From NCBI RefSeq assembly GCF_048544455.1, contig NC_133532.1:12154948-12218947 (forward strand): 64,000 nucleotides of DNA, read 5' to 3'. The DNA comes from Silene latifolia (lineage: Eukaryota > Streptophyta > Magnoliopsida > Caryophyllales > Caryophyllaceae). Below, in pieces: positions 13,101-25,100 of this stretch. The notes beneath the pieces were generated by a model that was given only the letters and a program-made list of their open reading frames with translations, was not told the origin of the DNA and searched no databases. Positions within the stretch are counted from its first letter, which is position 1, and every line of letters begins with the position of its first letter. The position numbers were made by a program, and so were the translations under genes.

Positions 13101-16100
13101 AGGTCAGGATGTCTTCTTCCGCAACTGCCAGTACTACTGCCCCTAAAAGAAAGAGCAAAAGCGTAGTACTTATGAAGAAATTGACAGCATTACGTGATAA
13201 AGGGATAAAACATGATGTTCAATTTGATGAAGCTGGTGAGCCAATTGATAAAATTGGTGCTAAGTATACGAGTTACGCTGGTCTAATGGGACGCGCAAAA
13301 GTGCCGATTGATATTCCTACATGGAAGCATGTAGGTGAGGATCTTAAGCTGAAGATTTGGGAAGAGGTTTTGGTAAGAACCCACTTCATCTTAAGACCTT
13401 TTTATTAACACATACACATACTGAAAGAGAAAGAAAAAGGCAACTGACTGAACCCACTGCATCTTATAACCTGCCATTTGCTTTTTGTAGACAATTTTTG
13501 GGAAGAGGTTTTGGTAAGAACTGACTGTTACAACCTGCCATTTAGTTTTTGCAGACAATTTTCAACGTTCCAGATACGAAGAAGAAACAAGTTATCAGCA
13601 TTGCCAATACTACATGGACAAACTTTAAGTCAAAGTTGACTTCGTTGTATGTGTACAGAAAACCTCCTAAAAAAAGAAAGCTGCCTGTTGAGACTGATCC
13701 GACAAAGCAGTATCCTTACATTACATCCGAGGTATGGAAAAGGTTTAAAGAGAAGCGTATGACGGCAGAATTTCAAGTGAGTAGTTAACATGTATATTTT
13801 TTAATTTTTTAGTTAGCAATAATATTATCATATTTGATAAGTAATTAAAAATTTTTCAGGCTATAAGTAAGATTGGTGCTGAGAGGCAGTTGAAGAACAA
13901 ATACCCCCACAGGATGTCTCGTGGAGGATATAGGAACACAAGGCGGAAATTGGAAAAAAAACTGAAAGAGAAAGAAAAAGGAGAAAGTGGTGATGAGGTC
14001 GACGGCTCAGGGGAAAGTAGTCAATCCCAAACTACTTTAAAAAGAGGTGACCTATGGATAGAGGGAAGAGTAGACAAAGATGGTGAATGTTTAAATTCTG
14101 AGACAAAAAACAAATAGAAGACCTTGTGAGTATTTTGTTTACAGCAAATTTCTTTTTTTTTTTTTTTGTTTTAAGGAATTTTTACAACTAATTTCTTTTG
14201 TTTTTTCTGCTAATAATGATATTGTATTTGCAGAAAATGGTGAATGAAATGGTCAAGAAAGGGGAGTTTGTACCTAGTGGAAAAGTTGATGAATTAACAA
14301 AAGCACTTGGAACTAATGAGCATTATGGTCGTGTAAGAGGTGTTGGGGGTCGAGTGGGGCATAAGCAATATTTTGGCAAATGCAAAAGGAATCGAAGTGA
14401 GGGAGTTATGTCAAAGGAGTTTGTGGAGAAGCTTACTCAACAGATCACAGAGCAAGTCACGGAGCAAGTGAGGGCAGAAATGTATAAAGATATAGAAGTG
14501 ATGGTGGAGCAACGGACAAATGGGAATGTTAGTTATTCGGTTGAAAAAGACAAAGGCAGAGATGCTGAGGTTGAGATGAATTGCAAAAGTGGGAATGGTA
14601 GTCATGATAATGTTAACCATGACCCTGACCCATTTGCTGACATACCTGAGAAGGTAAAATAATTCGATTCTTTGTTATGCAATTCTGAAGTTGATTTCAA
14701 GTGTATTAATTAAGCTTAGGAGACCTTAGCTTGTTTTTTTATCTTGTTGTGATGTTGTTCCTCGGGGAGTAGAATGCGAGCTAGTTTGTGAAAGATACGC
14801 AGATTGAAGAAGGTCGCACTTGGACGAGTATTCAAGGCCCCAACTCAGGCATCAACATGTCACGGTCGAGCCTTTGGAGCAGATGAGTTAAGGGTATGCA
14901 TTGACGTTGTTATGGAATATATGGAGGACACACCATTACCTCTACCAACTGAAGAACATTTTACTATTGGTGAGGCAATTGGTTCATTTGTTCAATGGCC
15001 GAGAAACTTAGTCAGTTTGCGCTACTTAGAGGTATGGATGTCATTTTAAAGTTGAAGTTACATTATATGGCTAGCCTTATCTTACCCCGTCTTCAACACA
15101 TAAAAGTTGGTTCTGATTGAACCATGCTGAAAATTACATTGTCAGTGAGTAATCAGTTTGCGTCTTTTTCTTTCCAGGAATCTCAGAAAAACCATGAAGT
15201 ACAAGCAGGAGAAAAGTCAGTGATGAGTAAGACTAAATGCAAAAAGCGGAAGAGAGTTGATGAGAGTACTAATTCCAAAAAAGTAGAAAGTGCTAAAAGT
15301 AAAACAAATGATCCAGTGGCTGGTTCAAACAATACTTTGAAAGCACTTTTGGAACAAAAATATGATTCTAGACGATTCTTGTCCAAGGTAGTTAGTATGA
15401 TGGGTGAAACTCAAGTAACGGATGTGCAATTGAGCGAGGATGTTGTAGGACGTGAGCGAAGGCTGCGACTCGCCAAGGAGGACATTACTGCATTGTTGAA
15501 CATGGAAAAGATCTCCCTTCCAGTCATTCAGACTTTTGTTGGGTATGTATTGACTCCGAATTTAAAGTTAGCATCTCATAGCTAGTTTTACATTGGAGCA
15601 GATGATGATTTGAAGTACATGCTGGTTATACTTCTACATATATTGTTACAGGTACTTGTCTAGCGTTTGTGACATGAAAACATATGGATTCTTATGTCCA
15701 GAAATAACTTCACAACTAGGCAGCCTTGAATCAGAGGGAGCAGTAACATATATTTCAAACTGGATGAAAAAGAAGAAAAGCCATATTTACATTGCCCCAT
15801 ATTACAAAGAGTAAGTACTCACCCTTATGTAAAACAAAAGTGTCAACAGTTTGATTATTTTGATTACTTGACTGATTATTTATAGGGATCACTGGATGCT
15901 TGCTGTAATTGACATCGTTGAGCATAATCAAGTATATTGGTTCGATTCAATCGGGAATTATGTGCCTTCAATGTTGAGAACTTTAATTAATACGTAAGTT
16001 CGACTTAGTAGTTATTCTTGATATGCAAGATGTTCATTGAAAGAACACTTTTCAACTTGGCTGATAATTTTTTGTTGGAAATTTTATATTAGGTCTGTAA

Positions 16101-19100
16101 GAGCATACGGCTACACGGGTGGGTCAAGGAAGAGTTATCAAGCACCGCAATGGGTGAACGTTGATGTAAGTTGTTGATATGCAATAGTAGACTCATTTAT
16201 ATTACGTTTAATTTACAAAGTGTGTTGGTTTAATTCGTCGTCATGTTGTTTTATTAGTGTGCTCGTCAGCCAAGTGCTATAGAATGCGGTTACTACATCA
16301 TGAGGTATATGCTGGAAATTGTCACTCGTCCTAATCCGATGGCAACTATCAACGAGGTCAGATTATCTCACTCGCCTCTATATTGTCATACAAATCTGTG
16401 ATGCCTTGAAAATTTTTCCCCATACCCATTATTATAGCTAGAATTGAACTCTCCAGCTAGCTCAAGCCGATTATGTGTGTTATTATCTAATTAGAACCTT
16501 TATGTGCATGATTTACAGCCTTTTCAAGACAAAATGGCTTATTCAGAAGAAGAAATCAATGAGGTTCGGGACTTATGAGCGAACTATTTTCTTAATATCT
16601 AGTGATATAGTAATGTGTTAGCTAGATTTTGCACATTATGTCTTGGACCTTTGTAGGTTGTTGAATTTGGACGGCATTTGTATAAACTATGTTTTGGTAA
16701 GGTCGTTGTAAGAAACTATGACGAACGACCTTTCTTGGTTGTTGAATTTGGATGGCGTTGTATATATGAATCTATGTTTTGGTCGTTGTATGAAAGTATG
16801 ACGAACGACCTTTGTTGGTTAGTTGTTGAATTGTGGATGCAAGTGTTTTTTGTTATGAAATGGCCTAAGTTTTCATATGCAGATGAAATGGCTTGATTTA
16901 GATTAGCCATTCCAATTTTTTTTTAAAAAAATTATCAAGGAAAAGGACATCGGTTTTATTAGTAGAGGATGTAATATCATTTATAATGCACATGAGGTTT
17001 AGGTAAAAAACTGATGAATATAGGTACATAAAGACATCAGAGTTCTATGTAAATTGATGTACATGACAGAAACAGACATCGGATTACTACTACAACTGTT
17101 GTACATAATACTAAAGGACATCGGATTATAAATATAAACCGATGTATATTAAAAGGTATGGACATCGGTTTTTTATAGAAATCCGTTGTGCAAATATTAA
17201 TGGACATCGGTTTAAAAACCGATGTGCATTAGTCCACAATGGACATGACCAAACTCTACATCGGGCGTTAATCCGATGTCCATATACAAAAACGTCCGAT
17301 GTGCATAACAGGTTTTGTAGTAGTGTAAGCATTAGCAACCGGAGTAGGTTGGGGAGTTGTTTTATTATTCGGGGTGGTCTTAGTTTGTATGAGTTTACTT
17401 CTGAGACGTTTAATAAAATAGCGCTAGACGTAGGTCGCGGAGTAGTGACCGAACCAGTTTTAAAAACATCGTTAGTCGTGTCTATTTCGTTTTATTTCCG
17501 CTGCACACTCTACTCACGCTTTTATCTACATAATCAACAGTTGAGTACACTGTAACTTCTGCTTGCTGAATCGTTGTTGAATACTTCTAACTCTATAGTT
17601 CTAAGTATCGACTTCTCCTTTCATCTAAGCATTGTTTAAAGTGTTTAAGAGTTTTAAAAGAAGCTTTCATTAAGCTTAAATTTTAAATAGACACCTAATT
17701 CACCCCCTCCCCCTCTTAGGTGCTCTCGCCCGTGACTCTTCACATAGGATTGTGCATAAAAAGGCATACCTGCTGAACAACATAAGAAATGTCTGGTTGG
17801 GTAAATGTAAGGTACTGAAGCGCACCAGCGAGACTGCTGTACAATTGAGGGTCCGAGCATGGAGTGGAAGGAGCTGAACTAAGCTTAGACTTGGTATCAA
17901 TAGGAGTCAAAGTGGACTTACACATGGACATACCAGCACGGTCAAGCACCTCAGCTGCATATTTAGACTAAGAAAGAAACATAACAGTGGGTAGTCGGCG
18001 AACAACAATACCAAGAAAATAGCTCAGGGGTCCAAGATCCTTCATAGAAAACTCGGAGTTAAGACGACTCATAATAGAAAGATGCAAGGAATCCGAGGAA
18101 GCTGTGAGAACAATGTCGTCCACATAAAGAAGAAGAAAAGTAATATTATTCCCGTCTTTGTAGATAAACAAGGAGTGATCACACTTGCTATGTGACAATC
18201 CTATTGTTGTGACATAATTAGCAAACCGTGTGTACCTGGCACGAGGCGCTTATTTCAGCCCATAAAGTGACTTACAAAGGAGACACACATGGTATGGAAA
18301 ATGAGGATCACGATAGCCTAATGGCTGATGCATATTAACGGTTTCATGAAGATCGCCGTGGAAAAACGCATTTTTCACATCTAATTGATTAATTGGTCAG
18401 CCGTGTGAAAGAGCAGGGCTAACTAAAACCGTCCGAATAGTATCTGGCTTAACCACCGGACTAAATGTATCCCCACAATCCTGTTCTGTCTTACCATCAC
18501 TTACAAGACGAGCTTTATACCTTTCAAACGAACCATCTGAATTAAATGTATGACCAAAAATCCACATAGACCGAATAACATTCACATGAGAAGGCGAGGT
18601 ACAAAGCTCCACGTCTTATTATCAATTAGAGCACGATAATCATCGTCCATGGCCATTTTCCAATTAGGGTCCTTAAGTGCAGACACGGGATTATGAGGTA
18701 ATGGAGATATGGATACGGTAGTATTTAAGTCAAAAACTTGCTTGGATTTACGTATACCATGATCTCCGAGTGTTGTGGATTTAGAGACCGGAGGAATGTT
18801 AGGAATGGAGGAAGGTACTGGTTGTTAATGGATTGGATCAGAGGTCGTAAGAGGAGGGCTCGGTGAAGGGGAATAAAAAGGTGTAGTGACATGTTGGCTG
18901 GGAGGTGGGGAAGCACGGGGGTCCGGGGCTGGTGAGAGGCCAACGTGGGGTCAGGAGAAGCATTGCGAAGGATAATAGGGTGAATGACATCATCAAGAGG
19001 TGCATAGTCAGACAAGGGAAACAAGGTTCATTCAGCAAAAGGAAAACAAGACTCATCGAAAATAACATGACGACTAAGTTGAATTTCTTGTTTTGATATC

Positions 19101-22100
19101 GTAACATTTATGCCCACGATGATTACCGGAAATCCGAGAAAGACAGAAAGAGCGGACCGAGGTTGTAAATTGTGAATTTTTGTAGACGAAATGAGAGGAT
19201 AGTATAAGCAACCAAAGACACGGATATTGGTATAGGACGGTTGTTTCAAAGAAAAAGCGCAAAGTGGTGTTTGAAACTCTAATTGCTTGTTTGGAAGAAT
19301 ATTCAACAAATACGTAGCCATTTGAAACACATGATGCCACATAGTTGATGGGACAGAAGCACGAAGAAGTAAGGTTCTAACCATGTTAATAATAGTGCGA
19401 ATTTTGTGTTCCGCTTTGCCATTTTGAGATGAGGTGTTTGGGCAAGATAACCGAAATGTCGTGCCATGAGCTATACACCATGCCCAAAATGGAGCGTTGT
19501 CAAACTCCTTATCATTGTCACATTGGATAGTTTTTACATTTCGTTCAAATTGAGTTTTAATATATTTTCGGAAATTGACAAAAATTGTATAGACTTGTGA
19601 CTTGTTAGGCAAAGGAAAAATCCATATGAAATTTGTAAAATTGTCTAATAAAACCAAATAATAGCGATGCCCAGACGAACTAGCAACAAGTGATGTTCAA
19701 ATATCACAATGAATAATATCAAACGGTAACAATGTATTTGTAGAAGAAGCAATAAATGGTTGTTTCACAATTTTTCCAATAGAGCAAGTAGAACAAACGG
19801 AAGACAATTTATTTCAATTACAGGGGATCAAATTTTGAATACGTAGAGAATTAAAAATAGAAGCCCCTAGGTGTCCTAATTTTTCATGCCAAAGAGACGG
19901 AGCAAGAGCAGTAAAAGCAGCAGAAGATGGCGAAATGGTCTGAGTAATGGGATATAGCTCGCCCCGACTATTACGGCTCATGAGACGCGTCCCCGTCTTG
20001 CATTGTAGTCCATCACACAAAACCCAACGGGGTCAAATTCTACGGTGACCGAATTATCAGTTGTGAATTTTCGGACAAAAACTAAGTTTTTGACTATTTG
20101 GGGTACATGGATTACATTTTTAAGACGGATAGGTGGGTGTGGTTTACAGAGTGTCGTTTTACCATAACCGCTAATTGGAATCGTTTGACCATTACCAACA
20201 ATTATACCATTATTAATGGTCGAATTAACATAAGACGAGAGTTTACCTGCGTCCGACGCCATGTGAGATGTTGCCCCTATATCTATGAACCATCGCGGAT
20301 CAAGTGGAGTCATGCCAAACCTATACATGGCCTGCTCAATATCCGTCTGAGAAGGCGTATTTTCTGCCGAGAAAGCTTCAGCCCAAGGAGGTGATTGCTG
20401 ACGAGGACCTGGTGCCCGCGATCAACCACCAAAGCTAGGAGCAGTGGGGTAGGGGCACAGGGGATACGACCAAGTAGACGGTCCCCATGGCAAGCCACCA
20501 TAGCCTTGCCACATGGTACGGGAAGAAAGGGAAGGTTGTTGTATCGAAGGCTGCTGCCCAGAACTTGCATCACTCTGTTTCCCACCCTTGTTACCCTTAT
20601 ACCCACCATTATTTGTCTTATTACCATTCTTGTTGGCAGGAGCAGGAGGGCGACTAAGAATCGTTGCGCAGATGAACCAGAGCCATCATCGTTTTTATTC
20701 ACATATAGGGCAGTGGAGGTGGCTTTAGCAAAACCGGTCTCCTCAAGAGGGAGCATGGAGCGCGCATGATAGAACTAAGTTAGAGGATCGCTCTGGCGAA
20801 TAAGGGTACCAACAAGAGTCACAACTCGACTGTACTGGTTATCTTGAAAGATGTCCGTTTCCAGCATGCTTTGGCGGTAGAGTCATCTTCAACAATAGTT
20901 TCCAGAAGATCCGTCGTGACTGTCGCATAAATCCATTGAAGGACCGTGGCATCAAGCGTCACCCACAATTCCTTCTCTTCAGCCGTGACAGGTGCATCAG
21001 GTTTGCCGGACTTGGGGTCGATGAGGTGATGAAGCACACAAGTGAATTTCGCGTGATTCATGAAAAGTGCAACCCAAAGTGGATATTGGTCATTGTCCAT
21101 TAGAAGGGTAATGGTGACATGGTTTCTGATGTTAGTGACGGCGAGAGCGAGATGAAACTTGGTCGACATGGCTGTGATATGTGGCGTCAGGTCGGATTTG
21201 TGACGTCAGGTCAAGAGAGAGGGAGAGATCGGCCGTCGAGATGGAAGCGTTAGGGTAGTAGGTGTCATTTGGTTATATTGTATTCCGTTCTATTATATTG
21301 AATTGCTATTCTAGCAGTTCAGTTTAGCTCTTTTCGGCCAAAAAGAACAAAAAGAACATGCAATTTTGATTATATTGAATTCGGTTATATTCATTTGTTG
21401 GAGATTGTTAAATCAACTCTTATAATATCTGAAATAATAAACTTATAGGGTGGTGGGGGTCATTTGGTTATATTGTATTCCGTTCTATTTGAGTTTGAGA
21501 TTGTTTCAATTGGGTTTCATGTTAGATTCAGGTCAACAATTCAGATACTTTCAATCGATTATTTGGGTTGAGATTTATTTTTTTTAGGTCTAAATACTTG
21601 TTCTGAGATTGAATTTCCAACTCCAATTCACATACAAATAGGAGTGAAAAGAAAGGTAATCGAAGGAATGCATACCTGAAGAGAAAGCAAGAGATTGACA
21701 GAATCATAGAGGCGCTCGGGATTCATCATTTGTCCAACAATTTCTGGGTTCATAGTTGATAAGATCAAGCAACACTTCACAAATAACAAATTAGGGCACA
21801 AGTTATCATGTATATATCACACCTAATTACATACATAGTAATTGATAATTACTCCGTGTAATAATATAAGGAAAATGATAAATAGAACCTTAATACCCTT
21901 TCAAATTTGGTATTAATTTAGAAATTAGAGAATAAATTACACATGAATCAATGCAATTAATGGATATATTAAGTATTATTTTCTTTTTTAGTTCCTTAAA
22001 TACAACCTACTCGGTTGTATTTATCATTTCTCATAATATAATTAGCGATGCTATATGTTTTACCTTAAGTCCTTCTGCAGTGCAATCAGACACTTGCCAT

Positions 22101-25100
22101 CCATGATCTTGATCGGAGAAAGTCCATGCTCCTTTTGATATGTGGCGATGCATGCTCTGAAAATCACCCGATGGATTGTCTTTCACCTATATTATTCACA
22201 TTATTAACCATATAACAATTCCATTATTATTATATCGTTTTAATCGTTCAAATTGAAAATCGAAAAAAACCATTTTTATTTAAATAGAGGTAAATATTTT
22301 CTGCTATTAAACTTCGAGATATACTTCAATAATACTAGGTATTAAACTAGAGCCACCGGATGATACTAAGTTTCAGTATCACCGAGAAGATACAAACGAA
22401 CGATTATCAATAATACGACAATTACTATTATGCAATTCTCCGTCTACGATTTCTAAAATAAGTCTTTTATAGGTCACCAATAATCTTTGTATATATTTGT
22501 ATATTCCGTGTACCTACTTGTAGTGAATAATATTATAGCGTATACTCGGTAGTTTATATTGCGTCTTGTTACAAGAGATACAACGACAACGTTGTCGACA
22601 ATTAGCAAACACAACGATTAATCGCTTTCGTATTAAGATAAGACTAAAACCTGTGATTCTTTAATGAAGAAGTGGGCTTTCTTAAGAGCAGGTCCAATGT
22701 CATCAAGACTTAGATTTGAAGCTATTAAAGCTTGCACAGCAAAGGTGGTGTCCCATATCTGACTCCCAAAACTCTGCATTGCATATTCATAGAATTATCA
22801 GATAAGACTATGAACTTATTACTCTCTACTATTTAATTTCTAAGGGTATTATAATAACATATCGGATTGGAATAATATTATTCCAATCCGATAATATACC
22901 ATATCTCTCACAATTATTTTTGCATTTAACTTAGTTATTACCTGCATTTTAAGCCCATCCTCGGCAATCCAAATATAATCCGGAACTCTGGCTAAATGTT
23001 TTTTAAAACAAATGCCATTTGGGTCTTCGACCCAACAAGCTAACATACACAATACCTGCCACCATGGACTTTATTAGTAAGTGAAGCAATTTGTCGATCT
23101 TATTAATTAGTTCGCGTCAAGTTTAATCTGTTATAACCGCGATATAGAATCTAGGAGATGACCCCGGTTTTGAAGATTGTGGATGAACTAGCTAACATTT
23201 GTGATGTGTGCATATAAGTATGAAAAATAGATTACCTTCTCAACACATCCGAGGGTTATGTATCGACTGTTCTCATCTTCATAATGTATGTGATTCATTG
23301 TTACTTGTAACGCCCTCTCTCGAACCAATTTGTTAAATGGCCAACGCGTTAGAAGAGGTTCAGTACAGATGTAAAGAGTATCCCACATTACATTTTGAAT
23401 TAATGGGTGAGGGTAATAAAGATCCTCCTGCATCAATATACAACAATAACATCAGAGCCTTAATTCCAAAATGATTTGGGATTGGCTGACATGAATCATC
23501 CTTTAGATCCGTCCATGGGTGAACGCACACCTCAAAAATGCAAAAAAAAAAAGAAAGAAAAGAAACCTTAAATGTTAAAATTGATTGGTTTAACTTACAG
23601 GGGCACATAAATGACGAACATTTTTCCACTTGATTTGCTCAAATGGTTCATCAAAGAGTTCCTCTCTAAGTTGCATAATGAGAGGTGTTATTGGACCAAC
23701 GAACCTTTTTCCGTATAAATATGACATTGGCATGTAAACCAATCGACAATAACACCACATTTTCGCTGCACATTTTCATCATTAAACTTAAAACCTTTGA
23801 CGAGAATAATATCCGCTCCAACTGAGGTGGGTGCATATAATACTGACTTTGCTCCCAAAAAAAAGGGAGAATTGTTGGTGGTAGTGTACCTGGGTGCATT
23901 GGCATGAAAGAAGGAAGTAACCAAAACTCGGGCGGCATTGGGTTACTTCCGGCCCAATCAAACAAACCAAGTACCTACAAAGTAAAAACATAAAAATTCA
24001 TAAGCAGTCAAACAATTTGAAATAAGGCTACTTGTTGGAACATAGAAAAACATATGCATTACTTACGCAAAGCCAAGTCTTTCCCCAAGAGGGTATGTGA
24101 GTGACGGTACCATGGTCAAGGATCCATTTACGAGCCCTAGGACACGCATTGTCGTCTCCCTCATCTGGACCGACTCCTAGGATTCGCAAACATATGTAGT
24201 TGAGTGCCGTACAGAACATAGTGCTATGTCCTTCTATGTGCAGTCCCCACCCTCCGTCCTCGTTCTGTTTTACGTCCCAAATTAGACAATCTTAAACGAT
24301 GTAGTTACGTTGTCAACTTAGTTTACTGTATTACTAAAATAAGTGCATTTGACCAAATGAGTCAACTGATATCTGTATAAGAACTTTTTTATTTTACAGC
24401 CGGCAAAAAAAAAAAATTAAAAAAAATTCAAGTCAAATGCCATCTGTATAATATGAACCTGATGATAGTAAATGCTTCGAAGAATTTCTTGACGGTGGTG
24501 TATCGAAAAAACAGAGTTGAGATGCCCTGTAATGTACAAGCAAAAAACCTGCATAGCTTGTATACATTTCATATCAAAACTACAAAAAACCGTAGTTATT
24601 ATTATGACTTGATTAGGTGTTCAACTGAAGACTAAAACGTACCAAGGGAGGGAGGAAAAACTGAACGCCTGCAATTTCGCCGGGCCAGTGACCGTCATCA
24701 GCCTGCAAGGCAGTTAAGTAATGCACGGCTCTCTTTATTGTCTTCGTGGCGGTTTCATAGGTTATCTTCTCCCCGTCACCCACCTTCACTTGAGGTACTG
24801 TTTGTTCGAAATTTTTCTCTCTTAGGAACTGCGTGCACTTAACCAATTAATAATTATTCTTTCCTTATTATTTTGTATTTTTTGTTCCTCGTGTTCTTTT
24901 TTTTTTTTTCGTAGAACCAATAAATGTGTACGTACATAAGTGACGAGCAAATAAACACAAACCTGAAGACGCCATAGAAGATCACCACAAGGCTTAACCT
25001 CGAACCGGTTTCGATAAAAGTTAAGACGAGCTTCTTCAACTTGTTGTATAGCTTCAGGAGTACCATAATCAGGATCAAACACCCATGTTTGTCGTCCTAC

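Larger units (their letters stand above)
8247..17325 (+). mobile_element. CACTA (En/Spm) DNA transposon, complete ends
   Basis: 9,079 bp bounded by inverted CACTACTACAAAA ends and by the 3-bp target duplication TAA (8244-8246, 17326-17328), which is diagnostic of the superfamily. It carries two genes on the plus strand: a TNP2-type transposase (9635-12812) and a multi-exon accessory gene ending in a Ulp1-like protease (13109-16578). Subterminal zones hold many short gacatcggttt / gatgtacat repeats. The intact ends and TAA suggest a fairly recent insertion, but both genes show frame interruptions, so this copy is probably not autonomous. Confidence 0.92.
7060..17742. mobile_element. Solo LTR (copia SIRE/Maximus-like), itself split by a CACTA element
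   Basis: The unit starts tgaagag and ends ctcttca (TG..CA with short inverted ends) and is flanked by the perfect 5-bp direct repeat CATAG (7055-7059, 17743-17747). Without the CACTA insert it is about 1.6 kb and non-coding. Its right end has the ttcaccccctccccctctta-type sequence common near the ends of long copia LTRs. Bases about 8040-8240 are a short tandem array (gcggagtagc / gagtagcccaaagca). It inserted in the reverse transcriptase-RNase H part of the older copia fossil. Lineage assignment is inferred from end sequence only. Confidence 0.7.
6450..21240 (-). mobile_element. Ty1-copia retrotransposon fossil, split by a nested insertion
   Basis: Decayed copia element on the minus strand. 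Recognisable parts run from right to left: gag-like region (about 21169-20310), protease and GAG-pre-integrase region (about 20328-19814), integrase (about 19657-19028), reverse transcriptase (about 18612-17748) and RNase H (about 7054-6815). A candidate 3' LTR starting TGTTAG, preceded by a purine-rich tract, lies at about 6450-6602. No matching 5' LTR is seen near 21.2 kb, so the right edge is approximate. The body is interrupted at 7060-17742 by a younger element. The coding frames are broken in many places; an old, inactive copy. Confidence 0.85.

Noticed and set aside
17142-17555. 137-codon open frame
   Set aside because: It spans the CACTA right end and the flanking LTR, so it is a chance frame through repeats.
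20395-20769. Plus-strand open frames of 124 and 98 codons at 20.1-20.8 kb
   Set aside because: They are antisense shadows of the copia fossil's coding strand.
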